From positions 1 through 7,534 of the forward strand of contig MVQW01000110.1 of NCBI GenBank assembly GCA_002067265.1: a stretch of DNA of 7,534 nucleotides, in the 5' to 3' direction. Each line of letters begins with the position of its first letter. Position 1 is the stretch's first letter. The position numbers were made by a program, and so were the translations under genes. The notes under the pieces were generated by a model. The model did not search any database, was not told the origin of the DNA, and worked only from the letters and a program-made list of their open reading frames with translations. Below, in pieces: positions 1 to 5,537 of the stretch. Source of the DNA: Methanomethylovorans sp. PtaU1.Bin073 (GTDB taxonomy: Archaea > Halobacteriota > Methanosarcinia > Methanosarcinales > Methanosarcinaceae).

Positions 1-2
1 AC

Positions 3-41
3 ATAGCATATGCCTATGATGTCCTAAAAAAGGAGGATTAG
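3..41 (+). CDS. Possible C-terminal tail of a gene entering from the left edge
   Basis: The third plus-strand frame is open from the window edge to a TAG at 39-41 and would end a protein in ...IAYAYDVLKKED. The composition (AYAYDVL, then charged residues) looks like a natural helical C-terminus, and the AT-rich, T-containing sequence after it would suit a gene end. Twelve open codons can easily occur by chance and no family can be recognised, so this is only a suggestion. Confidence 0.2.
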   Translation: MAYAYDVLKKED

Positions 42-235
42 TTCTGCAATAGAGAGGGAATCTTAGAGGACCCTAGATTATTTTTCATAGTTTATGTTTC
101 TGTTCTCCGTTCTGAAATTCGCATAAGGTGGAATGTTCGCATCGATACGAATCGAAAGAGTTAATTAGTAGTATATTCTCATTCTCTTCAATGACTCGTA
201 TCACGCCCGAAGGAGAAAGGAACAGCCTTTCAGTC

Positions 236-448
236 ATGAAAGACATATTTATGTTGTATCGGATGCGGGACCCTGCAGGCAAAGAGCTTGCTTCTCTCAT
301 CGAAATGCTGGGGACTCATGGCGCGATTGCATCTGCTCCGGTTCTTTATGACGAGGGTGAAAACCCGGAAGATGAAGAAGTAGATGCTAATGCTACTCAG
401 GCTGTGCTAATTTTTACAGGTGAACTCCAAAGTTCATCAATTCTTTAA
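236..448 (+). CDS. Weakly supported small hypothetical ORF or gene remnant
   Basis: A 70-residue frame starts at the ATG at 236. The same frame is open from about 116, with a GTG at 128 and an ATG at 191 as alternative starts. The segment 264-420 looks coding: it is rich in GNN codons and includes an acidic stretch (GENPEDEEVDAN) followed by a hydrophobic segment (AVLIFTG). No start has a properly spaced Shine-Dalgarno site; the nearest purine-rich run (about 209-220) lies 15 or more bases before the ATG. The 3' end overlaps the end of the convergent nuclease gene by 35 bases. I recognise no family. It may be a small accessory gene or the remnant of a longer gene that has lost its 5' part. 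The minus-strand frame at 85-300 shares the same wobble positions, so codon bias alone cannot settle which strand, if either, is used. Confidence 0.3.
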   Translation: MKDIFMLYRMRDPAGKELASLIEMLGTHGAIASAPVLYDEGENPEDEEVDANATQAVLIFTGELQSSSIL

Positions 449-1193
449 TTTTATTCTCGCATTGGTCAAAGAACTGATACCCTTTTATTTCATGTCCATT
501 ACTTTTTAAGGTATTCAGGAACCCATACCAATAGATCACTAGTCCATGACCGTACATTTGCTCGTAATGGCTGAACTGTTTTTTCATATAATATTTGTGT
601 TCCTGCTCATCGCCAAACATCGCTTTACTTTCTATCCACGATACTTCGTTTCCATCCACTGTAATAGGTTCAGACAGCAAGAAATCCGGAGTTTTAGTCA
701 TGCTCTGTTCTCTTAACTGCTCTTCGGTCAGGAAATCTATTTTATGAGCCTTTAACCAAAATGAGATTATTTCCTCTCCAAGTTTTCCTTTTTCCAGTTG
801 TAGACTATGCGCGCGAGGAGAAAAAAAATGGTCAATTTCAAGTGCTTCTATGATCTCTTTACTTAAACGTCTGCTTTGAAGCCTTTCTGGAGAATTGAAT
901 GCGATCTTTTTAGGTATATTAAGCTCTTTCAAAATCAGGGATGCTATCAATGTGGCAGGCATTCTGTAAGTTACAGCCATTTCAACTATAGTTTTTCCGT
1001 TATTCCATTGTTTTAGCTGCTCAGATCCACTTTTCTTTAAATTGCTAAAATTTGATTTAACTCGAGTCACTGTTTTCTGAGACAGTATAGTGTAAGCGAT
1101 GCCTGGATGTATCTCAAACCTCTTCGCTACAGGCCCAACATCAGCTATATCCCACAGGGAATGATATATCTCTTCATATCTGCTTTTATCCAT
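414..1193 (-). CDS. CDIN1/C15orf41-like PD-(D/E)XK nuclease (TPD-motif protein)
   Basis: A 259-residue archaeal homologue of the protein family that in vertebrates is CDIN1 (C15orf41, the codanin-1-interacting nuclease mutated in congenital dyserythropoietic anaemia I). The N-terminal ~110 residues carry two predicted helix-turn-helix-like segments (around 16-45 and 67-95), probably for DNA binding. The C-terminal half holds the nuclease core: KLGEE at 137-141, the family-defining TPD at 168-170 followed by beta strands, and WIESKAMFGDE at 186-196, which gives the E188-x-K190 pair of a PD-(D/E)XK site. HGLVIYWYGF at 216-225 is also shared with the animal protein as I remember it. Length and motifs are complete. 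The ATG at 1193 lies inside the end of the glycosylase gene (8-base overlap, ATGGATAA), so translation is probably coupled; a purine run (AGGAAAGGGA) precedes it. The substrate is unknown. I infer a DNA-repair role from the partner gene. Confidence 0.88.
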   Translation of the reverse strand: MDKSRYEEIYHSLWDIADVGPVAKRFEIHPGIAYTILSQKTVTRVKSNFSNLKKSGSEQLKQWNNGKTIVEMAVTYRMPATLIASLILKELNIPKKIAFNSPERLQSRRLSKEIIEALEIDHFFSPRAHSLQLEKGKLGEEIISFWLKAHKIDFLTEEQLREQSMTKTPDFLLSEPITVDGNEVSWIESKAMFGDEQEHKYYMKKQFSHYEQMYGHGLVIYWYGFLNTLKSNGHEIKGYQFFDQCENKIKELMNFGVHL

Positions 1194-1827
1194 GTACTGT
1201 CCCTTTCCTGTGGCTGCTTATCAGAATGCATTCATTGCAGCGTTTTTTGCTGCAGTATGATTTTCCATATTCGACTACAAGCGCATGATACTCTTTGAAT
1301 AATTCTACATCCTCTGGCAGCGTAGTCTCAAATATTTTTTGTAGCTGCATATAATTACCTTTCAGTCCTATGCAGCCCATAATGCGTGTAGTATATGTAT
1401 CAATCACAAATTTAGGTTTTTCAGCAGCATATAATATTATACTATCTGCAGTTTCATTGCCAACGCCATTAAGGGTTAGTAATTTATTACGTAACTGTTC
1501 CACTGACAAATCGAAAAGTTTATCCATATCATTTTCAATCAAAAACTGAGCTGCACTTTTTAGCCTGCTGGCTTTCTGTCTATAAAATCCGCAGCATTTT
1601 ATCATTTCTTCTAATGATTCAATATCTGCTTTTGAAAGGCAATGTGGATCAAGCATTCCCGCCAGTTTTAGATTTTCTATTGCCTTTTCAACGTTGCACC
1701 ATTTTGTCTGTTGAATCAGAAAAGCACCAACTATCATTTCAAAGCGTGTTTGAGCAGGCCACCAATCCTGTGGTCCAAATTCTTCCAGAAGTATTGTGAA
1801 TATTTCTTCTAAGTCCTTTTTTTCCAC
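1186..1827 (-). CDS. HhH-GPD DNA glycosylase, endonuclease III-related (COG2231/MagIII type)
   Basis: A base-excision repair glycosylase of the endonuclease III superfamily. FGPQDWWPAQTRFEMIVGA (18-36) is typical of the COG2231 branch, to which Helicobacter pylori MagIII (3-methyladenine glycosylase) belongs. The helix-hairpin-helix is at 116-130 (LNGVGNETADSI) and the catalytic Asp is D143 in VIDTYT. The position of the endonuclease III lyase lysine (GVGRKTA) is Glu125, so a monofunctional glycosylase is expected. The C-terminus has C192, C197 and C200, then H206 where a fourth Fe-S cysteine would be expected, in C-X4-C-X2-C-X5-H spacing. The gene overlaps the downstream nuclease gene by 8 bases. 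The start is uncertain: GTG at 1827 gives the family-like N-terminus, but an SD matching 8 of 9 consensus bases (1849-1857) lies six bases before an in-frame CTG at 1842, which would add five residues. A run of seven A residues near the start is a possible indel site. Confidence 0.88.
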   Translation of the reverse strand: MEKKDLEEIFTILLEEFGPQDWWPAQTRFEMIVGAFLIQQTKWCNVEKAIENLKLAGMLDPHCLSKADIESLEEMIKCCGFYRQKASRLKSAAQFLIENDMDKLFDLSVEQLRNKLLTLNGVGNETADSIILYAAEKPKFVIDTYTTRIMGCIGLKGNYMQLQKIFETTLPEDVELFKEYHALVVEYGKSYCSKKRCNECILISSHRKGTVHG

Positions 1828-1848
1828 TTCTGCAGGTAACAGGGGCTC

Positions 1849-1857
1849 ATCATCTCC
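1849..1857 (-). promoter_or_regulatory. Shine-Dalgarno site before the glycosylase gene
   Basis: Read on the minus strand the site is GGAGATGAT, an 8 of 9 match to the archaeal consensus GGAGGTGAT. It lies six bases before an in-frame CTG (1840-1842) but 21 bases before the GTG at 1825-1827. The ATG codons inside it (1851-1853 and 1848-1850) are in another frame that stops early. Spacing therefore favours the CTG, or an indel in the nearby A-run. Confidence 0.5.
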
Positions 1858-1894
1858 AAAAATTTAATAATCTAAAAACGTGTGGCATCTTGTT

Positions 1895-2287
1895 CTATGC
1901 TCTATCCTTATTCAATTTGTTGTGGGTTGTGGTTTTTTCTGCTTTTTTCAGAGACGATTGTGACTCGATAACGGTTGTGTTTTTGTTACTCACTGTTATC
2001 TTCTCGAAGCGTTTATAGAACTCCACATCCGGTTTGTTTTTTTGAAAATCAGTTTCTGTTTCTTTTTCAGTAGTATCTGGATTGCAGATATCCTTTCCTA
2101 ATTTGATCCTCGTATTTTCTATATACGTATCCAGGATTACTCTGCTAGAACTTGTTGTTTTGCGGGAACTTCCATATCCTATTATACAATTTGCTTCTCC
2201 AGTGCGCCAATCTACGTGAAATAGGTGGCATTGTTTTCCTTTGCAACTTGATTTCTCATCCAAAGGGCACTTTGCAGGAAGTCCCAC
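1895..2287 (-). CDS. Small Cys-rich protein with a charged, probably disordered tail
   Basis: About 130 residues from the GTG at 2287. The first ~38 residues carry C7, C15, C20, H21, H24 and C34 (CPLDEKSSCKGKQCHLFHVDW, then TGEANCIIGYG), a likely metal- or Fe-S-binding module. The rest is hydrophilic, rich in Lys, Thr, Glu and Asn, with little hydrophobic core, and looks disordered. There is no signal peptide or membrane segment. The start is set by GGTGAT at 2292-2297, four bases before the GTG; a TTG at 2299 is in frame but sits on the SD itself. The gene begins 26 bases after the prs stop, so it is probably cotranscribed with prs. I recognise no named family, although similar Cys-rich N-termini seem familiar from methanogens. 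Function unknown. Confidence 0.7.
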   Translation of the reverse strand: MGLPAKCPLDEKSSCKGKQCHLFHVDWRTGEANCIIGYGSSRKTTSSSRVILDTYIENTRIKLGKDICNPDTTEKETETDFQKNKPDVEFYKRFEKITVSNKNTTVIESQSSLKKAEKTTTHNKLNKDRA

Positions 2288-2291
2288 AACT

Positions 2292-2297
2292 ATCACC
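2292..2297 (-). promoter_or_regulatory. Shine-Dalgarno site fixing a GTG start
   Basis: GGTGAT on the minus strand is a perfect part of the archaeal SD consensus. It stands four bases before the GTG at 2285-2287 and thereby selects that codon for the Cys-rich protein. Confidence 0.6.
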
Positions 2298-2313
2298 AAT
2301 AGGAATCTTTTGT

Positions 2314-3162
2314 TTATATATTTTTAATGGAAGCAGCAATGAGGGGTGCAACGCTCACCGAACTCTGTGCTTTCTCAAGAGTGTCTGTTGCTATAATGTC
2401 ACAGACGCCTGCATTAAAAAGACGCAATACTGCATTTTTTGCCAATACCGGATGTACACATGCAAGATAAACATCTCTTGCTCCCTGACTCTTGAGGAGT
2501 TTTATGGATTCTGCCATTGTACCACCGGTTGCTATCATATCATCCACTAGGACAACATCTCTTCCATTCACTTCCATGTTTTTTGTCTTGATAGTAACGG
2601 TATCTCCAGAGAGTCTTGTCTTTTCAAGATGGTCAAACTGAATACCAACTCCCTTCGCAGTGTTTTCTGCAAGATTGACTGCACCTATGTCAGGTGCTAC
2701 TATCAACGGGTCTTTGAGATCAAGGGAGCCTATATATTTCCCAAGGATATCTGATGCATCCAGGTCAAAAGCATCAGCACTAAAGTAATCCAAGATGCTT
2801 GGTTTATGGATATTTACTGTAAATACCCTGTCTGCAGTTATAGCTCGAGCTACAGCCCTTGCACTGATAGGCTCTCCACTTTTGAATTTTCTATCTTGAC
2901 GCGCATATCCCATATAGGGAATAACCACGTTTACTACCTGTGCATCTTCACAGGCATCTATCATCTGGAGCAGTGCCATGAGGTCAGAGTCAGTCGCAGT
3001 GCTCTGTATGATAGTAACTTCATCCATTGGTTCTTCCATAATGCGTGTATAAACTTCCCCATCAGGAAAACGGTTGAACTCGCAAAGAGTTGGTTCAATA
3101 TTCATCTCCCTTGCCACACGGGTAGCAAGTGCCTGTGATGACGGACCTCCTATTATTTTCAA
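2314..3162 (-). CDS. prs: Ribose-phosphate pyrophosphokinase (PRPP synthetase)
   Basis: Cytoplasmic enzyme making 5-phosphoribosyl 1-diphosphate from ribose 5-phosphate and ATP, for purine, pyrimidine, His, Trp and NAD synthesis. It has 282 residues, about the usual length of archaeal Prs. Visible motifs are NRFPDGE (30-36), the ATP-binding loop YMGYARQDRKFKSGEPIS (83-100), the catalytic-loop His119 in NIHKPS, APDIGA (156-161), EKTRLSGD (180-187) and the PRPP-binding loop VVLVDDMIATGGT (203-215). Nothing essential is missing. The start is TTG, supported by GAGGT at 3170-3174 seven bases upstream and by the usual N-terminus KIIGGPSSQ. It follows moaC after 70 bases that contain an AT-rich stretch (about 3182-3200), so it may also have its own promoter. 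Confidence 0.97.
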   Translation of the reverse strand: MKIIGGPSSQALATRVAREMNIEPTLCEFNRFPDGEVYTRIMEEPMDEVTIIQSTATDSDLMALLQMIDACEDAQVVNVVIPYMGYARQDRKFKSGEPISARAVARAITADRVFTVNIHKPSILDYFSADAFDLDASDILGKYIGSLDLKDPLIVAPDIGAVNLAENTAKGVGIQFDHLEKTRLSGDTVTIKTKNMEVNGRDVVLVDDMIATGGTMAESIKLLKSQGARDVYLACVHPVLAKNAVLRLFNAGVCDIIATDTLEKAQSSVSVAPLIAASIKNI

Positions 3163-3169
3163 TTTGAGT

Positions 3170-3174
3170 ACCTC
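3170..3174 (-). promoter_or_regulatory. Shine-Dalgarno site for the TTG start of prs
   Basis: GAGGT on the minus strand, seven bases before TTG at 3160-3162. Aligned to GGAGGTGAT, the spacer after the aligned site is four bases, the same as for several other genes here. No in-frame ATG is available nearby. Confidence 0.6.
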
Positions 3175-3232
3175 GTAAGATTATTCTTTATGTATATTGC
3201 AGTCTGATTTTCCTACTCTACTATGTCTTATG

Positions 3233-3724
3233 TTAATTAGTTTTGGTTCCCTTTACCTTTTCGAGCACTCTTATGTTCCTTATGGATGTGTGGGGATAAT
3301 TGCCTGTGTTATCCTTCTCTATAGATTTCACCATGTCCCATACTGTAAGCAGTGCAACAGATACGCCAGTAAGAGCTTCCATTTCCACTCCTGTTCTTCC
3401 AAGAGATCTGACTTCTACATTGGCAACGAGTGAATTTTTCTCAAATGTAAAATCTACGTCTACGCCTGTAATGGGTATCTGATGGCACATTGGTACTAGT
3501 TCCGGCGTTCTTTTTACTCCAAGTATGGCGGCTGTTCTGGCAGTGGACAAAACATTTCCTTTTTCAACAGTACCGTTTTTAATCCTTTCAATCGTTGAAT
3601 CAGAAAGTAATATCTCACCAGATGCTATCGCACGTCTGTCGACTATTTCCTTCTCACTTATATCCACCATTACAGCTCTGTCATCCTTCAGGTGAGTTAA
3701 TTTTTTTTCCAATGAGACCACCAT
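3233..3724 (-). CDS. moaC: Cyclic pyranopterin monophosphate synthase MoaC
   Basis: Second enzyme of molybdopterin synthesis: it converts the MoaA product 3',8-cyclo-7,8-dihydro-GTP to cyclic pyranopterin monophosphate. Numbering from the ATG at 3724 (163 residues), the family motifs are MVDIS (19-23), KGNVLSTARTAAILGVKRT (55-73), the conserved VPMCHQIPI (77-85), EVRSLGRTGVEMEALTGVSV (104-123) and WDMVKSIEKD (129-138), with the catalytic lysine probably K133. Length and motifs are complete. An in-frame TTG at 3712, preceded by GGTGGT with a four-base gap, would give a more family-like N-terminus (MEKKLTHLKDD) and could be the true start. The gene begins four bases after the upstream small gene. 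In methanogens the cofactor is needed for molybdenum or tungsten formylmethanofuran dehydrogenase. Confidence 0.97.
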   Translation of the reverse strand: MVVSLEKKLTHLKDDRAVMVDISEKEIVDRRAIASGEILLSDSTIERIKNGTVEKGNVLSTARTAAILGVKRTPELVPMCHQIPITGVDVDFTFEKNSLVANVEVRSLGRTGVEMEALTGVSVALLTVWDMVKSIEKDNTGNYPHTSIRNIRVLEKVKGTKTN

Positions 3725-3728
3725 CAAC

Positions 3729-3914
3729 TCAATCTATACGCAGGTTTTGCCTTTGCTGGTAGTCTTCAATAGCGTTTTCCAGTTTCCCTATGAGGTCCTT
3801 TGCTTCATCAATGGTCAATTTGATTATTTCCTCATCTTTTGCGTGGCTAATTATTACTCTAACTTTTTTCCTCTCAATATCAACGCTAATCGTTCTATTG
3901 TCTTCTTTAGTCAA
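3729..3914 (-). CDS. Small unknown protein between nnr and moaC
   Basis: A 61-residue protein (from TTG at 3914) or 64 residues (from GTG at 3923). It reads as two beta strands (TISVDIERKKVRVIISH) followed by an acidic amphipathic helix (LTIDEAKDLIGKLENAIEDY) and a short polar tail. This beta-hairpin plus helix layout is compact and could dimerise. The GTG overlaps the nnr stop as GTGA, but the SD (GGAGTGAT, 3919-3926) touches that GTG and is ideally placed, four bases away, for the TTG at 3912-3914, which I prefer. The stop is four bases before the moaC ATG, so it is certainly in the same transcript. I recognise no family and assign no function. Confidence 0.75.
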   Translation of the reverse strand: MTKEDNRTISVDIERKKVRVIISHAKDEEIIKLTIDEAKDLIGKLENAIEDYQQRQNLRID

Positions 3915-3918
3915 GATG

Positions 3919-3926
3919 ATCACTCC
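3919..3926 (-). promoter_or_regulatory. Shine-Dalgarno site overlapping the nnr stop codon
   Basis: GGAGTGAT on the minus strand lies across the TGA of nnr and four bases before the TTG at 3912-3914. It indicates translational coupling of the small gene to nnr. Confidence 0.5.
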
Positions 3927-5392
3927 CTCATTACATCAGTTATCTTACTGATTATATCCGTAGCCAGTAATCCATATCCTTTGTCGTTGAATGCAAGATC
4001 TCCCGCAGCTCCATTAATATACGCTGCACAAGCTGCGGCTTTCATTGGTGGATTTGTGGCTAAAAGTGCGCCAGTGATGCCTGCAAGTACATCCCCGGTA
4101 CCCCCAACGCTCATTCCTGAATTACCTGTTGCGTTAAGCATAACTTTTCTCCCATCAGAAATGACATCTACCCTTCCTTTGAGAAGAGTAACCAGGTTAT
4201 TTTCCCTGGAATATGTTCTCACTTCCTCTATTCTCCCCTCTATATCAATCGAAGTTTCCTTTTTCCTTATCCGGGCAAATTCTCTGGCATGTGGTGTGAT
4301 CACTATTTCAGAACACTTCTTTTCAGCCTCTTCTAGCCCAGGCAATGCATCTGCATCAAGCACCAGTTTATTGCAAAGAGGGATTATTCTGCTTACGGTT
4401 TCAACTACCTCTTCATCATTCCCAAGCCCCATCCCCATAACAACAACATCATGCACATCGACAAGTTTTGTTATCAGGGGTATATCTTCACTACATAATC
4501 TTTTTTCCGATAGGCAGCGCACAATAAGGTTAGGAGAGAATGATGCAATGGTATCGGCCACAGTTGATGGGGCTGCGACTGTTACTATATCGGCCCCCGT
4601 TCTAAGGGCTGCAAGGGCTGCTAGTGCGGGAGCTCCTGAATAAGCTCCTCCTCCGATAATGAGTATTCTGCCAGCTTGTCCTTTGTGAGAATCATGAGTT
4701 CTAAGATTGAGGCTCTTAAGGTTACCTATGCCAGTAAAAATTTCAGCATGAGAACAAACGCCTATACCTTCAACTCTTACCTCTCCCAGACAATCGGATA
4801 CTGAAGAAGTGCTAAGTTCTTCTTTCATTTTATGGAAAGTAATTGTCAGGTCTGCTTTAATGCATTTGCTTTGTTTTGTCTTTTTATCCTGAGTTCCTGA
4901 AGGTAGGTCAATGGCTATTATGTACTTTCCGGACATATTTATTAGGTCTATTGCCGAAGCCTCAGGTTCTCTAATTTTTCCGGTTACCCCGGTTCCAAGT
5001 ATGCCATCAACTATAATATCAGCATTACTGATCATTTCGGATAGTACCGCATCTCCAGAATCTGTTACTTGCTTTATACTATTGATCTTGCAATATTGAA
5101 GTAGCAGGAAGTTCCTTTTTGCTTCTTCAGTACGGATGGAACTTACATTTCCTAAAAGTATCACATCGACCTGGAAATGTGGGTGTTCGCAAAGGTGGCG
5201 TGCAGCTACAAAAGCATCGCCTCCATTATTCCCTCTTCCTGCAATTAAGAGGATTCTCCCTCCCGAAAAGCGATCTCTTATAATCTTTGAAATTGAAGAA
5301 CCCGCGTTTTCCATAAGCTGGATAGGTAAAAGTCCAAGCTGAGCACAGTTTGCATCAATAACCTTCATTTCTTCCCAGGTGATGGAATCCAT
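3920..5392 (-). CDS. nnr: Bifunctional NAD(P)H-hydrate epimerase / ADP-dependent NAD(P)H-hydrate dehydratase
   Basis: Metabolite-repair enzyme that epimerises and then dehydrates the damaged cofactors NADHX and NADPHX. The 490-residue length is normal for the fused form. The N-terminal YjeF_N epimerase domain (about 1-225) shows MENAG (27-31), GRGNNGGDAFVAARHL (52-67), DGILGTG (129-135) and IDLPSG (161-166). The C-terminal ribokinase-like dehydratase domain (about 235-490) shows HKGQAGRILIIGG (236-248), MGMGLG (319-324), LDADAL (345-350), TPHAREF (366-372) and NSGMSVGGTGDVLAG (424-438), whose GTGD carries the catalytic Asp. The ATG at 5392 has AGGT four bases upstream (5397-5400), so the start is secure. 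It is the first gene of the minus-strand cluster and diverges from the RCK-DHH gene. Confidence 0.97.
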   Translation of the reverse strand: MDSITWEEMKVIDANCAQLGLLPIQLMENAGSSISKIIRDRFSGGRILLIAGRGNNGGDAFVAARHLCEHPHFQVDVILLGNVSSIRTEEAKRNFLLLQYCKINSIKQVTDSGDAVLSEMISNADIIVDGILGTGVTGKIREPEASAIDLINMSGKYIIAIDLPSGTQDKKTKQSKCIKADLTITFHKMKEELSTSSVSDCLGEVRVEGIGVCSHAEIFTGIGNLKSLNLRTHDSHKGQAGRILIIGGGAYSGAPALAALAALRTGADIVTVAAPSTVADTIASFSPNLIVRCLSEKRLCSEDIPLITKLVDVHDVVVMGMGLGNDEEVVETVSRIIPLCNKLVLDADALPGLEEAEKKCSEIVITPHAREFARIRKKETSIDIEGRIEEVRTYSRENNLVTLLKGRVDVISDGRKVMLNATGNSGMSVGGTGDVLAGITGALLATNPPMKAAACAAYINGAAGDLAFNDKGYGLLATDIISKITDVMRE

Positions 5393-5537
5393 AGTTACCT
5401 ATTAATCCATTGTTTGCATTCTATTTATTCATTGATATTTCTCGAATCCAATTATTTAACAGAATATCATGGTTTAGCTGTGATGAGATTTAAACGGAGG
5501 TCGTCCTATTAACGCCAGTACCAAAGAGATTAATGCC
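5393..5537. promoter_or_regulatory. Divergent promoter region between nnr and the RCK-DHH gene
   Basis: This 145-base AT-rich spacer must hold promoters for both directions. TATA-like stretches occur around 5420-5430 (CTATTTATT on plus, AATAAATAG on minus) and 5449-5460 (AATTATTTAAC, or TTAAATAATT on minus). No start sites can be fixed by eye. I saw no riboswitch or long hairpin. Its right end may already be coding if the RCK-DHH gene starts at ATT 5508. Confidence 0.4.
5496..5501 (+). promoter_or_regulatory. Strong Shine-Dalgarno site far from the first ATG of the RCK-DHH gene
   Basis: GGAGGT is a perfect SD core but lies 36 bases before the ATG at 5538, too far to serve it. With the consensus register GGAGGTGAT extended to 5504, the codon three bases later is an in-frame ATT (5508-5510). 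It may mark an unusual AUU start. Confidence 0.5.

Noticed and set aside
31..38. AGGAGGAT resembling a strong Shine-Dalgarno site
   Set aside because: No start codon with an open frame follows at a usable distance; it reads better as Lys-Glu-Asp codons at the end of a gene or as chance.
85..300. Minus-strand 71-codon frame with Cys and acidic residues
   Set aside because: It has no Shine-Dalgarno site and no recognisable family, and it shares wobble positions with the plus-strand frame, so its openness is not independent evidence. The plus frame looks slightly more coding on its right half.
3747..4643. Long plus-strand open frame of 298 codons
   Set aside because: It lies antisense to nnr, which has complete motifs; its translation is Ser/Thr/Pro/Ile-rich low complexity typical of an antisense shadow.
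5489..5495. TTTAAAC slippery heptamer near the RCK-DHH start
   Set aside because: In the frame where it could act (T TTA AAC) there is a stop just upstream and no coding sequence enters it, so programmed frameshifting has nothing to work on.
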